Position numbers and translations under genes: made by a program
In this document: in pieces, positions 43,089 to 55,500 of the stretch
Layout: each line of letters opens with the position of its first letter
Numbering within the stretch: the stretch's first letter is position 1
Origin: Zantedeschia hybrid cultivar
Taxonomy: Eukaryota; Streptophyta; Magnoliopsida; Alismatales; Araceae
Assembly (NCBI GenBank): GCA_030544215.1
Contig: JARZZO010000001.1
Coordinates: 40,513,670 to 40,577,669, forward strand
Direction: 5' to 3'
Length of the DNA: 64,000 nucleotides
The notes under the pieces: generated by a model
The model's input: the letters and a program-made list of their open reading frames with translations, nothing else
Told to the model about the DNA's origin: nothing
The model's database searches: none

Positions 43089-44426
43089 TGTAGACACGCT
43101 AATTTTGACGTCATTTCGAGTAAATTTCATATCATATAATAACGCCTCAAGGTGGTTTGATAATTAATCACTGATTAATTTTTATTGATATTTTTGAGTG
43201 TCGAGATTAACAGACATGTTTAAGTTAATCAATTGAATTGATTTTAGCTCAAACTTCAGTTAAAATATGAAGAATCCTAAAAGGCGTCGACCCGTGTGGA
43301 CGCCATTTAGAGTTTATTCCTATTTTAGCGTTTAAATTTGAATTTTAATTAATTGATTTATTAGCTAAAAGGCGTCTGTTAATGTAGACGCGTTTTAAGT
43401 TTCCTAAGCTATTTTAACTTCTCTTCCGGATGTTTATCCTTATCTTAATTAGTGTAAAAGACGTCTACACACATGGACGCTTTTTAGCTAATAAAGATAA
43501 AGATAAGTTTTTCCGGATATTTATCCTTATCTTAATTAATCTGAAAGGCGTCATCCATGGTGGACGCGTTTTAGATAATTACAGATAAAGATGAATTAAT
43601 CAGTAATTATCTGTCGATTAAGGTAGATAAATCCGAGATTTTTCTATGTTAATCGCGAACGCAGAAAATGCCTATAAATACCTTGCATCTCAAGGAGTTA
43701 AAAAAAAAAAAAAAGAGAGAGAATTATTGAGCCACAGCGTTATAGCGATTTGAAGATCGGAGCAACCACGTCGGAACGCCGGAGCGCTGCCATTTCCAGA
43801 AGTCGGCATCCCTCTTCAAGATCTTCATCATTTCAAAGCTTCAACCAATTGGACTGGGCATAAGTGTTTCATTTTCGAATTTCATTTTTACATCATTCAT
43901 TAGTTTCATACCTCTTATTCACTTCATGCAACACACACCACATCATCAATTTTCCAAAACCCATTTGTTTTAAAGGGGTTTCAAAGCCATTTAAACAAGT
44001 GAGTTGCTGTTTAAACATGTTTATAATCATGGTTAGCTTTGATATTATTTCCATTTAAATTCTCATCAGCACTTCTTCTTTATTTTTATGTTTCTCTGTC
44101 TCTGCTGCACTCGACAACAACAACAAGAAATCAAAAAGAGGGAAATCAAGTATAAAGCCAGGAGAACTTCTGGACGATCCTCAACATTCAACAGCAAGAA
44201 CAAAAGAACAAGAAATGGCTCTCTTTCTTCAGCCGGCTGAAGGAGGGGAACAAAGGATTCATTCTTCCGCGTTCAAACAGGTAGGCGATCAAACCTCTTT
44301 TGAAGCTTTTTAGTTAAAAGTTTCTGGCGATCACTGCACCTTAGTTGCATTTTTTTTAATAGGTTAATTTACCCTAAACAACATAGTTTTTCACATTAAT
44401 CACACGAGCAATTTTCAGCACCTACA
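43089..44426 (+). repeat. Tat element A 3' LTR
   Basis: Near-identical to 17364-18702. Dyads at 43277-43574, TGACGTCA at 43106-43113. It ends AGCACCTACA followed by the target duplication CACTT (44427-44431). Confidence 0.93.
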
Positions 44427-45090
44427 CACTTCCTTGCCCTTGTCCTTCTTTCATATTAGCTTTGGCTTGTTCTGCTTCTTACCCTTAAAGGCCTAGACTG
44501 CCTTCCCCTTCTTGTTGGTCCTACCAACCATGAGAATGGCAGACTTTTCCTTCTAAAGGTTGCCTTCTGCAGTCTTTAGCATGTTGAGTAGCTCTGCCAA
44601 TGTAGCCTCAATCTTGTTAAAGTTAACAATGAACTGAGAATATGATTTTAGCAGTGAACTGAGGACAAGGTCCGTGCACATCCTTTTGGGTAATAAAAGT
44701 CTAATCACAACCAACCTCTCGATCTACTCTCTTATCTTCAGTACATGAGTTTATACTAAAGACTCCTCCGACATACGAGTTTGAACAGGGATTTGGATAT
44801 CTCATATCTTTCAACCCTTCTTTGCTCTTCAAAGAGCTCTTGCAGATAGAGCAAGATAGATCTAGCATCCATCTTTTCATGTTGCCTCTGCAGTTTATTG
44901 TTTATTGAGGCAAGCATATAGCATTGGCTAAAGTGGAATCCTCTTTCCACTTCTCATATGCAATCATCTCCCCTTGAGGGACATCCAATGCCGGTTCAGG
45001 GGGTGCCTGATCCTCTAGGACTTACAAAATCTACTCAGACCTAAGGACGATCTTCAGGTTTCTGAGCCCGTCGAAGTGTTAGGGCATGTC
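44427..45090 (-). pseudogene. Element D (Angela-like Copia) gag
   Basis: Minus-strand reading from about 45030: DVPQGEMIAYEKWK, then YMLASINNKLQRQHEKMDA, LLYLQELFEEQRRVERYEIS, then KSYSQFIVNFNKIEATLAEL and LLNMLKTAEGN. This is the gag of Angela/BARE-type Copia elements. It runs into the zinc knuckle at 17363 once element A is removed. Stops and frame shifts are present, for example CTTGCCTCAATAA just before YMLAS is read in another frame. Non-functional. Confidence 0.82.
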
Positions 45091-46913
45091 AAGCAATTGG
45101 CATCCAATATGCCACATAACGGGTTATGTGACGACACTCTTACCTACATGAGATAAATTTAAAATTAGCACACTTTTAATTATTAATTTAAAATAAGATA
45201 TTGTCTTTTATCTCGTTTAACTCCTCTTAATTTTTGACGGACTATATAATCTTCAGATATATAAAACAGGAGGTGCTAAGGGTCTCCTAGTGAGGATCAT
45301 AAGCTTAAATACTCTCAGTGTGACCTTGTGGATAGTACAACAAATCACACTATAATCAGAGAGCAGCCAACTCTTAGCACTTGCAACTCCTTACAATAAG
45401 TGATCATACTTCAGCCCTCCAGAACTCTAATGGTCTTGTGGATAGAAAAACAAACCATTATGTCTGACTTAAGCATTACCATCAACGAGCATAGATTAGG
45501 ATACAACCTTTGTGGATAACACAACAAGGCTACACCATGTCTCTACCCTATTTAAGGCATCACTATACCAAAGTTTTAGTTTCTCATCAGAGATTAATAG
45601 ATCTTATAGATAGCACAACAAATCTGTCAGACCTAAATTGAATCTTAAAATGATAATGATGGAGGGCCGCGCAGTGCATTCTCAATAACTCGTGCTACAA
45701 CTTAAAGTTTAAAGACGATAGATTTTAATATTTTATGTTGTTCTCATCCTATGTGATAGTATATAAATATATTGCATATATTCAATATCTACTATACCTA
45801 GTTAATTTGATTCATAATAAAATAAAAAAAGCATGAATCACCATACATGTTCATTAGTATGGTTATAGATAACACAATTATTTGACTGGAGCTACGCAGT
45901 CAATCGCACACATTTCAATATAACGATTATATCAAGATTAAAATAGCAATCACATAGGAGAAAGATCTCATCTCCCTACCTTTCTAGTTGTAGTTGTAGA
46001 TCATCCTCGCTCCTCTTCGTCCACCAGGATCATTATTACAAAATTTGAATTTGATACATTATCAAAAAAGTACATTTGCAATGAAGAAGGCCATATGGCG
46101 AGTACATAAAAGAGGGAAGTAGAATTACATTAGAATGAGTGAGAGAGAGAGGCACGCATGCCTCAATAATTAACAATTAATCAACTTTTAAACATTCCAC
46201 ATTCACAAAATTATATCATCATATAACATAATAAATTAACGTGCATCTCCATTACCACGATTAATTTTTAACCATCCACACATAATAAGGTGCACCATAA
46301 GTGGCTGAAATTTTAGAAAATAATATGTTTGGGTTTTCATAAAACATGGGTTCCAATCAAAATTGGGATAAAATTTAAATTTTTGAAAATTTCAAATTCT
46401 AAATATGCTTTTAATTTAAAATTAAAAAGCAATAACATACATCACATGTGCACACATGTTAAATTAATAATTTCTAAAGTATTCCATATAAATTAGAACA
46501 ATTTTAAATTTTATGTTGATATTAATCTAACTCTTAGATTAATACACATAAAACATTAATTATTAATCTGCATTAGATTAACAAATAATGAATTAACAAC
46601 ATTTGTTAATCATATTTAAGATCACATCTTAATGGGCCCCATTAACTTAGGATTATAATTTTATACTTAAAACAAATTTTAAATAAAATTTAAATTTTTA
46701 ATTAAAATTAGCCCAAGATGGGGTCTGGCCCGATTGGGTCCTGCAACCTGGACTAGGGTCCTACCTAGCCGAGCCTGGCCCAGGGTACCTAGCTCAAACC
46801 CAAGTGCCACCTTGGCCCAGTCGCCCTAGGTAGGCTCGGACTTGGCTAGGCCCAAGCTCGATCGTGCTAAGGCACGCGCCTAGAAGGAAACCGTCTCACC
46901 GCCCAAGCGGTAC

Positions 46914-46944
<31 letters not shown>

Positions 46945-47412
46945 AAAAAACAACCGAGCGCCCCGACCATGCCGAACAGCGCCGGCGAGGCCATCTAGCA
47001 CTGGGAATGCTACCGACGATGGTCAGGGAATGGCCCAGGCCTACTTCCCTCCACGTCTGCTTTCCCATCAACCATTTAAAGAACAAGAGGGAGGGAGCAG
47101 CCTCATCGACTGCTGATGCCTAGCAAGGAGCCGTCGGTGACCGGTGGGCACCGTCATTCACAACGGCAAGCCCAACCACCTCCCGTGGTGGCTGACGATA
47201 GCCCAAGAATCCCTCCAAAAACAACCGATTCTTCATCCCATGAAAAACACAACAAAGACCCCAAAAATAAATTTGATTTTTACACATAAAAATTGACCTA
47301 ATTAGTAATGTTCATCACATGAACATATCTCTGAAATAATAATCGAACCATTGCATGGAAATATTTCTAGAAACAATTAATTTAGTGAATCAAAATTGAT
47401 ACAATGGACTTA
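45091..47412 (-). other. Leader of element D between primer site and gag
   Basis: About 2.3 kb without a recognisable gene; long leaders are known in Angela/BARE elements. It contains four degenerate copies of CTTGTGGATAGCACAACAAA (45324, 45434, 45508, 45603). A large AT-rich part follows, then a GC-rich part (46710-47200) with C22 then A16 at 46913-46950. An additional old insertion inside it cannot be excluded. Confidence 0.5.
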
Positions 47413-47424
47413 GCTATGATACCA
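47413..47424 (-). other. Primer binding site of element D
   Basis: The minus strand reads TGGTATCATAGC, one base off the tRNA-iMet site TGGTATCAGAGC, directly after the LTR end CGATTCCTTACA. Confidence 0.8.
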
Positions 47425-47425
47425 C

Positions 47426-47676
47426 TGTAAGGAATCGAGAGAGACCGCGAAGAATGTAGCGGAATTTAATTTATTATTTGATTCCTGCCTGACGGATCTG
47501 TTTCGAAGAACAAAAACAAATAATTTGTTATCAAGCATCATCTTGTGCAGAATCGAATCCGCAAATGCTCGGTTTCGATAGAGCGACGTCGTCAGCTGCA
47601 CAGGTGCCCGATCTCCTACGGTATCCACGTGATCCTCCTATTGCGGGATCATCTTCGCTCTCTCGTTCAGATCAGT
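47426..47676 (-). repeat. Element D 5' LTR, inner part
   Basis: Reads on the minus strand into ...TTCCGCTACATTC... and ends CGATTCCTTACA. It resembles the end of the solo Angela-type LTR at 50951-52537. Interrupted by element C at 47677 and resumed at 58062. Confidence 0.75.
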
Positions 47677-47784
47677 TGTAAGGATTGAGGTTTCGGATCC
47701 GGTTATCGGGTCAGTTTCGAAGTCGGACCCCTTGGTTTGGGCTCTTATGGGGCTGGGGCATGTGTTCTTTTTCTCAACGAGATT

Positions 47785-47979
47785 CAAACGGCGTCCAGTA
47801 AGGAGGATGCATTTTAGAATGTGCTACGTGGGTGCCACGTGGGTGGGCATTGGGGTGCGAGAGTATGACTCCAGTCTTATCGTCTGAATGACGTCTTGTA
47901 TGGTCGACGCCATTCAGAGATCTGATAGTGTACAACCCCCCGTCTTGTCATCTGAAAGGCGACTACCTTGGACAAAGTA
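47785..47979. repeat. GCGTC/GACGC dyads, element C 5' LTR, first block
   Basis: 47785-47817 (AAACGGCGTCC ... GGATGCATTTTAG, decayed). 47884-47917 (CTGAATGACGTC, ten-base loop, GACGCCATTCAG, 11 of 12 pairs). A weak one lies at 47951-47979. Confidence 0.75.
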
Positions 47980-48538
47980 TTTTACCAAGTTTCGGTTTGA
48001 CCCCATGAGTCCTCCCTCTTTTCCCTCATTCTCTCCATCTCTCTCTCTCTCCTCCCCTTCCCCTCCGATCCATCCGACCCCCTTCCCCCTTTTCCTTCCT
48101 TTCCTCTCTCCATTCTTTCTCTCCCTCCACTCCATCAACCCCCTAACTTCCACCACTACCACCACCATCTCCTCCGCGACATATCTTTCTCCAGATGGTG
48201 GCCGACGTCCCGGTGGAGTGACGGCGTCCACGGCGGTACCGGCGGCGGCTTGTGGCGTGGCAGTTCGGTGGCTAGGAGCTAGGAGGAGTTCAAGTAACTG
48301 GTAGAATGACGATCCCCGTTGTGTTTTGTTTAAAACCATATTTTTTCCGCTTTGTAGCATGTTTAGGGGATCCTTGGGGTGAAAAATGTTAACTTTGTAA
48401 ATGAGGAATGAAGGATTTTTAATGGGTATTTCGATTCTCCTCCTCCTCCCCTTTTGTGTTGTGTTTTTATGCGATTTAGGGGAGAAATCCTATTTTTTTA
48501 ACTCAGGGAAGGCCAGCAGGGGAACCTGTTGGTGAACG

Positions 48539-48784
48539 CTAAATGGCGTCTTGGGACAGCGACGCCATTTTGAATGGCGGCTGCCTCCAACGACGCGATT
48601 TAGCCCGGTTCATCCCGAGCCCTGATTCTGTTTCTGTCGTTAATAGGCGACTAAGGACAGCGACGCCTTTTAAAAGGTGACTACATTGCAAGACGCGATT
48701 TAGGCCATATTCCGAGGCCTGTTTTTATATAAACCAGTTTAGGAGGCTTGAATGACGTCGGCCATGGGCAATGCGATTCAAGAC
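48539..48784. repeat. GCGTC/GACGC dyads, element C 5' LTR, second block
   Basis: 48539-48601 holds two adjacent dyads, the first with perfect arms AAATGGCGTC/GACGCCATTT. 48640-48705 is a second pair. 48749-48784 lies just after the TATA-like box. The 48640-48784 part is deleted from the 3' LTR. Confidence 0.75.
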
Positions 48785-49797
48785 AGAACCTCATTAATGA
48801 ATACAATTAACATATGTTTACATTGTTAGATAGTTTGGTTAAATGCATGCTTAAAGAACATACTCGAGAACGAGGATTTCAACGTGATCGGATCGCACTG
48901 TGTTGTGTTTTGTCCGATCGTGGACCTAGAGTGACAGTTGTTAGTGCTTAGGCACCCTGTGTCGGTGTGGGAGTGACACGGCGCCGGTGTGGGAGTGGTG
49001 GGGTGACGCCTAGAGAGAGGGTCACCTGGTGTACCCCGGGGTATAGCTAGTACCGGTGTGGGAGTGGTACATTTGGAGTGTCACTCGTGCTGGGGGAAGC
49101 AGAATCACCTAGGGTCTGTTAGGCTGGAGTAGCCAGTGCGCTATCCGAGGGGTTACTGTTTGGTCTCAACGGGTCGTTGTTTTCCGCGTTCGGCCACGTG
49201 GCTTGTGTGTTTAGCCGAGACGCTGGTTGTGGACTCCGTGGTGGAATGGTTTCAGAGTTGTGCATGTTACATTTACGAATACATGCGTTTTATATCAGAA
49301 TTTAGGAATCTTTGGGAGATGTGTTTACTGCTTTAATTATTTAAATTGCCTAGATTTGTGTTGTTGCACTCGTGGGTGCGTAAGTGGGTGGTGGGGATCG
49401 AAGGATCCCTACTGAGTCTATTTCGATGAGACTCACCCCTGCGGTTTTTAGGTGAGAGTTCCAAGTAGGCGTAGCATGGAGGGTTTCGCCTAGGGTTGCG
49501 TGCCAGTAGCCACTGTTCCGGGGTATGCCCCGATGTAGTTGTTACTTTTCCTTTCAGGCTTGTACGCTTAATTATTTCTTTTCAGTTGGAATATGTAATT
49601 ATTTGCTGAGTCAAGTCGAATTGTAATAATTCTTAATTCCTGTACATTCCTTGCAATTCAATGTGATGTGAATGTTTAGCTTAGTTTATCATTTATTTCC
49701 CAGACTTACCAAGATCTCAGTTTGGTTATAAATTTTAATGATTCAGTACCCATTTAGTAATCGGATCACCGATTATAGGGTGGCGGGTCGTTACAGT

Positions 49798-49809
49798 TGG
49801 TATCAGAGC
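49798..49809 (+). other. Primer binding site of element C
   Basis: TGGTATCAGAGC two bases after the 5' LTR, complementary to tRNA-iMet. Confidence 0.9.
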
Positions 49810-49952
49810 ATTCGGTCTGGCAAATAAATGAGTAACTAGGTTAAATATTGTAAATTTCAACAAATAAATACATTATCCTGTACAGGCACGACGGTAGTGT
49901 AGGTTATGGATTCTAATTAGAATTTTCGATTCTTGTGATTTTAGGCGATTAG

Positions 49953-50950
49953 ATGGCTCCTAGGAAGAGAGTGGCAGTTATCAGGGAGTAGGGAGATGTC
50001 CCTGGTGGGTCTGACGCTGGTAGGCCTAATATGGAGCTTTTCATGGAGGCTATGATGGATACAATGACTAGATATCAGACCCGAGACCCTAGTGAGAGTT
50101 CTAGTACTCAGGGAGGGCCTTCAGCTGCTCTGGAGAGATTCCTGAAGCTTAAGGCACCTCATTTCACCGGTCGTCCCAACCCTGATGAGGCCGTTCATTG
50201 GCTGAAGGAGTTAGAGAAGACTTTTAATACCATGTACTGTGCGGCAGTTGAAAGGACTCCGTTGACTACCTTCATGTTGAAGGATGATGCCTATGACTGG
50301 TGGACCACTTTAAAGAGTTTGTCTTATGCAGATAGGAGTCTCAGGGAGATTCCATGGGAGACATTTGTGAAGGAATTCAATGCACAGTACTTCCCTAGGC
50401 ATGTCCAGAAGGTCAAGGAGAGGGAATTTATGGAGTTGACCTAAGGGAGCATGACAGTGCTCGAGTACCAGATGAAATTTGTTTCGCTTGGGAGGTTTGT
50501 ACCCTTTATTTTAGGAGACGAAGAGCGTCGGACTGAGAGGTTTGTGGACGGACTGAGGTCCAACTTGAGGAATTTTGTGGCATCCCACTGTTGTACGGAC
50601 TTAGCGTCAGCATTTAAGTGTGCCGCAGCAGTAGAGGCACATCAAGATCAGTCGGCTCGGGAGAGGGGACTGGCTACTCAAGGGCCGACTTATAGGAAGG
50701 GAAAGACAGTAACAACAGCTCCTTCAATCGGATCGGGATCTTCTTCACTCGGTTCCAGATTCAGGAGGTTCTTTCAAGACGGTGGCGGCAGCAGTGGTAG
50801 TAGCAGACCTAGGCAGACCCAGCAGAGTTAGTCGGTGTCCAGTGCTCAGCAGGAGGCAGCTCAGAGGCTTCCAGCAGCTTGTCGTTATTGCGGTGGTACT
50901 CATGGTGGGACTTAGTGTCCTGTATTTTCTAGGAGTTGTTATACCTGTGG
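49953..50950 (+). pseudogene. Element C gag, broken
   Basis: Begins MAPRKRVAVIRE, then TAG at 49989. The capsid part has LKAPHFTGRPNPDEAVHWLK and DDAYDWWTTL, with a TAA at 50442-50444, then MTVLEYQMKFVSLGRF and FVDGLRSNLRNFV, TAG at 50829 and TAG at 50913. The zinc knuckles CRYCGG and CYTCG are reached at 50880-50950, where the solo LTR H cuts in. The knuckle resumes as QYGHLARYC at 52543. The stops are at positions where Gln is expected, consistent with CAG/CAA to TAG/TAA. Confidence 0.85.
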
Positions 50951-52537
50951 TGTTAGAATTGGGTGGCCTCAAAGCCAATCATTGTACATTCTAGTTCAAA
51001 TTATTAATAAAGGCAATCATTTCTTCATTTATAGTTCTCGCAAAGTAACTATCGTAATGAAGGTCCATAGACAAATGTATGGGACATTGAATCATGATGA
51101 GATCATGATAGCGAGATCAATAACCTCAGTCAATTGTCTTAAACAGTTCTCGATCATAGGATATTTGAGATGGACATTAAATATCCGATAAGATCGACAC
51201 AAGTTATGTCTGCTCATATGATGAGGGTGAATGATCTCACATTCACTCGTGTGGTGACACTAAGACAAACAAGTGGGTGCTCATTAGAGAATGAGTTCAC
51301 TGAACAGACCCAAATAAGAATTCCTGGATGGTAATCATACCTATTAGTCAACCAGGGAATTCAATCGTTGCAGTAGCACAGTTGGTCCTTTGACCTGAGT
51401 CACCAATGTTACCTTGTTTGTGAACCATTGTATCTTGATTCTCTGACTTGTGGACTTTAACCATTAAGTCCACCATAATCGGTCTTTCAGATACAGTGGA
51501 AAGCTTGTGAAGGTAATTGAGTGAACAACAAGGGATCACTCACTCTTGGTATAAGACTGGAAAGAGAATGTCCTATGGATGTGTACACAGAAATCCCTGG
51601 CCAGGGTCAAATGAAAGAGATGTCTTTCTAGAAATTAATTGAGTACTGGAATCCATCTAAATAATGCGATAGAGGGTTTGACTATAAAACCATACCCTTG
51701 CGTTATTGGGACATTGGATGAGTGAAGGATTTTATCTATGCGGTATCTGCAGACGGAAAGGCTCAAATAAAGGGAACAATGTCCCTTATATCTTCTGGGA
51801 TCATGAGGTAGTATTTGGTACGGTTCATGATCAGAAGGCCAAGTGAATTAATCATCAGATGATAAACCACTTGTTTATTAAATTAATCATTTAACATATG
51901 ATGTTTAAATGTTAATTAATAAATATTAAACTCTAGAATCAGTTCTAAGTTTAATGGGCCTGAAACCGGACTGATATATGGGCCTAGAGGGTCACACACA
52001 TAAGAGTTCTCGTCAGACGGTGAGAGACGTTAAATTTCATGCTTATCTGGGTTTTTATGAAAAGCCGCAGGATAAACATGAATATTTAATGGAGAATTAT
52101 CCAAGGCCAAACTCTTGGATAATCATGAGGATTAATCTTTGTGCTTATCCTTATTTCTATATAAGGAGGGCCAAGGGGGAGGGGTAAAAAGTGGGTTGGA
52201 CGAATTTTACACCCCAGATTCTCTGTCTCCTCTCTCTCTCTCCTTCTCTCTCTCTTGGAGTAGATCTGTCTCTCTTCGCGCCTGGTGGATTTGAGATCTG
52301 GTCGGAGCACTCAAGTCGAGGAGGAAATCGCGTCTGCTGCGGGAACTCGTATGGATACCTCTAGAGATCGTGCGTGTGCGCGATTACCGAGTCGGCATCA
52401 TCCACGGGAGATTCGAAACCCCGCAAAGGTGAAGAACCGTTCTTCCCGTATTTATTTTATTGTCCGTTTTACGATCCCAGCAACCGATATAATGGAATCG
52501 ATTTTATTTTCCGCTGCGTTCTTGACGATTCCTTACA
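50951..52537 (+). mobile_element. Solo Angela-type Copia LTR (H) in element C gag
   Basis: TGTTAGAATTGGGTGGCC ... CGATTCCTTACA, 1587 bp, flanked by perfect TGTGG (50946-50950, 52538-52542). The zinc knuckle of element C is split at this point and rejoins when the LTR and one TGTGG are removed. It shares its 3' end and the TGAGTGAAGGATT region with the 5' LTR of element D, so it is the same Copia group. A TATA-like CTATATAAGG is near 52158, then a CT-rich leader. Confidence 0.9.
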
Positions 52538-52542
52538 TGTGG

Positions 52543-55500
52543 CCAGTATGGCCATTTGGCGAGGTATTGCCTGCAGGGGCATAGTCAGGGTAGGGACCAG
52601 GTGATCAGAAGAAGCCGAGAACCCAGGGGAGAGTTCTTGCTATCACCAGGAAGGAGGCTCGTGCGTCCAACTTGGTGGAAGGTACACTTTCTATCCTTGG
52701 AACTCCGCACATGTGTTGATTGATTCAGGTGCTTCACATTCTTTTATTTCTGAGCAGTTTGTAGATGTTCTTTCTGCACCCGTTGATGAGTTATCTGATG
52801 GACTGATGGTTGAGGTTCCTTCTGGAAATTTCATGTTGATTTATAATTGTTTGAGTGAGGTTCCCTTGACCATTGAGGGTCATCAGTTGCCTGCCCAGTT
52901 AGTTGTACTTGGCATCCGTGACTTTGATGTCATCTTGGGCATGGACTAGTTGGAGGCTTATTATGCCGAGGTGGACTGTCACAGGAAGAGGGTGCGTTTT
53001 TCCATCCCGGGCATCCCGGCCTTCTACTTCCAAGGTATTAGGCTCTCTTCTCGTGGTATTCTTATTTTTGCTTTTAAGGCCCAGAGATTACTTGTTGGTG
53101 GCTGTAAGGCTTTTCTTGTCTCGGTAGTTGTAGGTGGTGTTAGTAATGACTCCAATCCTTGGGAGCTACCTGTAGTATGTGACTTTGTTGATGTGTTTCC
53201 TGAGGAGTTGCCTGGCCTTCCTCCTCAGCGGGAGGTTGAGTTCACTATTGAGTTTGCACCAGGTACGACGCCCTTGTCTAAGGCCCCGTATCGGATGGCT
53301 CCGGCTGAACTTGCTGAGTTGAAGGCGCAGTTGCAGGAATTACTGGATAAGGGTTTTATCTGTCCCAGTACTTCTCCGTGGGGTGCTCCAGTTCTGTTCG
53401 TCAAGAAAAAGGATGGTTCTATGAGGTTGTGCATTGATTATAGACAGCTGAACCAGGTAACTATAAAGAACAAGTACCCACTTCCGAGAATTGATGATTT
53501 GATGGATCAGTTGCAGTCTGCTAAGGTATTCTCGAAGATTGACTTAAGGTCAGGATATTACCAAATGAGGATCCGTGAGGTTTATGTGAGTAAAACGGCT
53601 TTTAGGACTCGGTACGGACATTATGAGTTTTTGGTTATGCCTTTCGGCTTGACCAATGCTCCGGCGGCTTTTATGGATTTGATGAACCATGTCTTCAAGG
53701 CCTATCTGGATCAGTTTGTGGTGGTATTTATTGATGATATTTTGGTGTATTCTTCTTCTGAAGAAGATCATGACACACATCTTCAGGTGGTGTTGTAGGT
53801 TCGGAGAGAATACCAACTCTATGCCAAGTTTAGCAAGTGTGAATTCTGGCTAGACAAGGTGCACTTCCTGGGGCATATCATTTCTGGAGATAGCATTACT
53901 GTGGATCTAGCCAAGATTGAGGTAGTGGTAGACTGGGGCAAACCAACGACAGTAACTGAGATTAGGAGCTTTCCCACGTCCAAGATTTTTTTTCGATAAC
54001 GACCCCCTTATCGAGGTTGACTTGTAAGGGAGTTCGTTTTGTGTGGACCGAGGAATGTGAGCAGAGCTTTACTGAGTTGAAGACTCGTCTTACTTCGGCT
54101 CCAGTTCTGGTACTTCCATCAGGTTCCGGTGGATTCGTAGTTTACTCAGATGCATTTCGTCGAGGTTTGGGTGCAGTTCTGATGCAACATGGTAAGGTTG
54201 TGGCCTATGCTTCTAGACAGTGGAAGAAGCATGAGGAGAATTATCCCACTCATGACTTAGAGTTGGCAGTTGTAGTATTTGCACTGAAGATTTGGTGACA
54301 CTATTTATATGGAGAGAAGTTTCAGGTCTTCACTTATCATAAGAGCCTGAAATATGTGTTCATGCAGAAGGATTTGAACTTGAGGCAGCGCAGGTGGATG
54401 GAGTTTATCAAGGATTATGATCTCAACCTTTCTTATCATCCGGGCAAGGCAAATGTGGTGACAGACGCCTTGAGTCGGAAGATGGTCGTATCACATCTTA
54501 TGATTAAGGAATGGAGATTATTTGAGCAGGTTATGGAATCTTCCTTTATGATTCCTCGAGAGGCTGATAGAGCCGTGTTGGCCAGCTTAACTGTGAGGCC
54601 AGCAGTATACCATGCAGTGATTGAGGCTCAGAGGGCAGATGCAGAGTTACCACAGATTCTCCAGATACTAGAGGTGGAGTTGTGGGATGATGGTACGGTC
54701 AGATTTAGAAGCAGACTCTATGTTCCAGCCGAGGAAGAGATACGCAGGAGTGTCCTAGATGAAGCGCATCGTTCCAAATATGCAGTGCATCTCGGAACGA
54801 CTAAGATATATCATTGTTTGAGGAGGCACTTTTGGTGGCCTGGTATGAAGAAGGACGTAGCTGATTATGTGGCAAGGTGCCTAACCTGTTAGCAGGTTAA
54901 GGCAGAGCACCAAAGACCAGGAGGGTTGCTGCAGCCGTTACCGATCCCAGAGTGGAAATGGGAGCACGTGACTATGGACTTTGTGATGGGATTGCCCATG
55001 TCACCCGGCAGGAGAGACTCGATATGGGTCATTGTGGATCGATTAACCAAGTCTGCGCACCTTCTAGCTATTAGGAAGGGCTGGTCAGTCGGTAAGTTGG
55101 CCAAGTTGTTTGTGGACCGGATCATCTCTCTGCACGGAGTACCCTTGTCCATCATGTCAAACCGGGATCCGAGATTTACTTCTAGGTTCTGGAAGAGTTT
55201 TTAGAGGACCTTGGGTACGCAGTTATCCTTCAGCTCGGCTTATCATCCTGAGACTGATGGACAGTCGGAGAGGACCATTTAGACATTGGAGGATATGCTC
55301 AGGGCATGTTGCCTAGATTGGGGAGGTTATTGAGAGCAGCACTTGTCTACAGTGGAGTTTGCTTACAACAACAATTATCATTCTAGTATCGGCATGGCGC
55401 CGTATGAGGCGTTGTACGGGCGGCCGTGTCGATCTCCTGTGAGTTGGTCTGAGATTGGCGAGAGACAGATAGCAGGGCCAGAGTTGGTACAGCAATGTGC

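Larger units (their letters stand above)
17364..44426 (+). mobile_element. Ty3/Gypsy Tat-lineage element A (contains element B)
   Basis: LTRs at 17364-18702 and 43089-44426 (1339 and 1338 bp) are flanked by perfect CACTT duplications (17359-17363, 44427-44431). By eye the LTRs differ at about six bases, so the insertion is young. Internal order: primer site, 1.1-kb leader, gag-pol (broken), and a long 3' non-coding region into which element B inserted. Without B and its duplicated TSD, A is about 14.5 kb. The second, archaeal-type RNase H between RNase H and integrase is the hallmark of the Tat clade. Confidence 0.93.
47677..49795 (+). repeat. Element C 5' LTR
   Basis: TGTAAGGATTGAGG ... GGGTCGTTACA, 2119 bp. 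Dyads at 47785-47979 and 48539-48784, a CCACGTGG G-box near 47840, CT-rich and CCACCA-rich blocks, and TATATAAA at 48726-48733. Reverse-complement counterparts are solo LTR F and the element E LTR. Confidence 0.9.

Noticed and set aside
43864..44058. Open frame repeated at 18140-18334 in Tat A LTRs
   Set aside because: LTR duplicate, no similarity to known proteins, disrupted in LTR B.
46913..46950. Telomere-like or centromere-like G-rich array
   Set aside because: A single homopolymer run, not a TTTAGGG repeat; sits inside a Copia leader.
47888..48304. Open frame in the element C 5' LTR, also seen at 56314-56769
   Set aside because: Ser/Pro/Leu low-complexity translation of a CT-rich LTR tract, repeated only because the LTR is duplicated; no domain.
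49798..49809. Possible tRNA gene at tRNA-like matches near LTR ends
   Set aside because: Only the short primer-site complement is present; no A/B boxes or cloverleaf.
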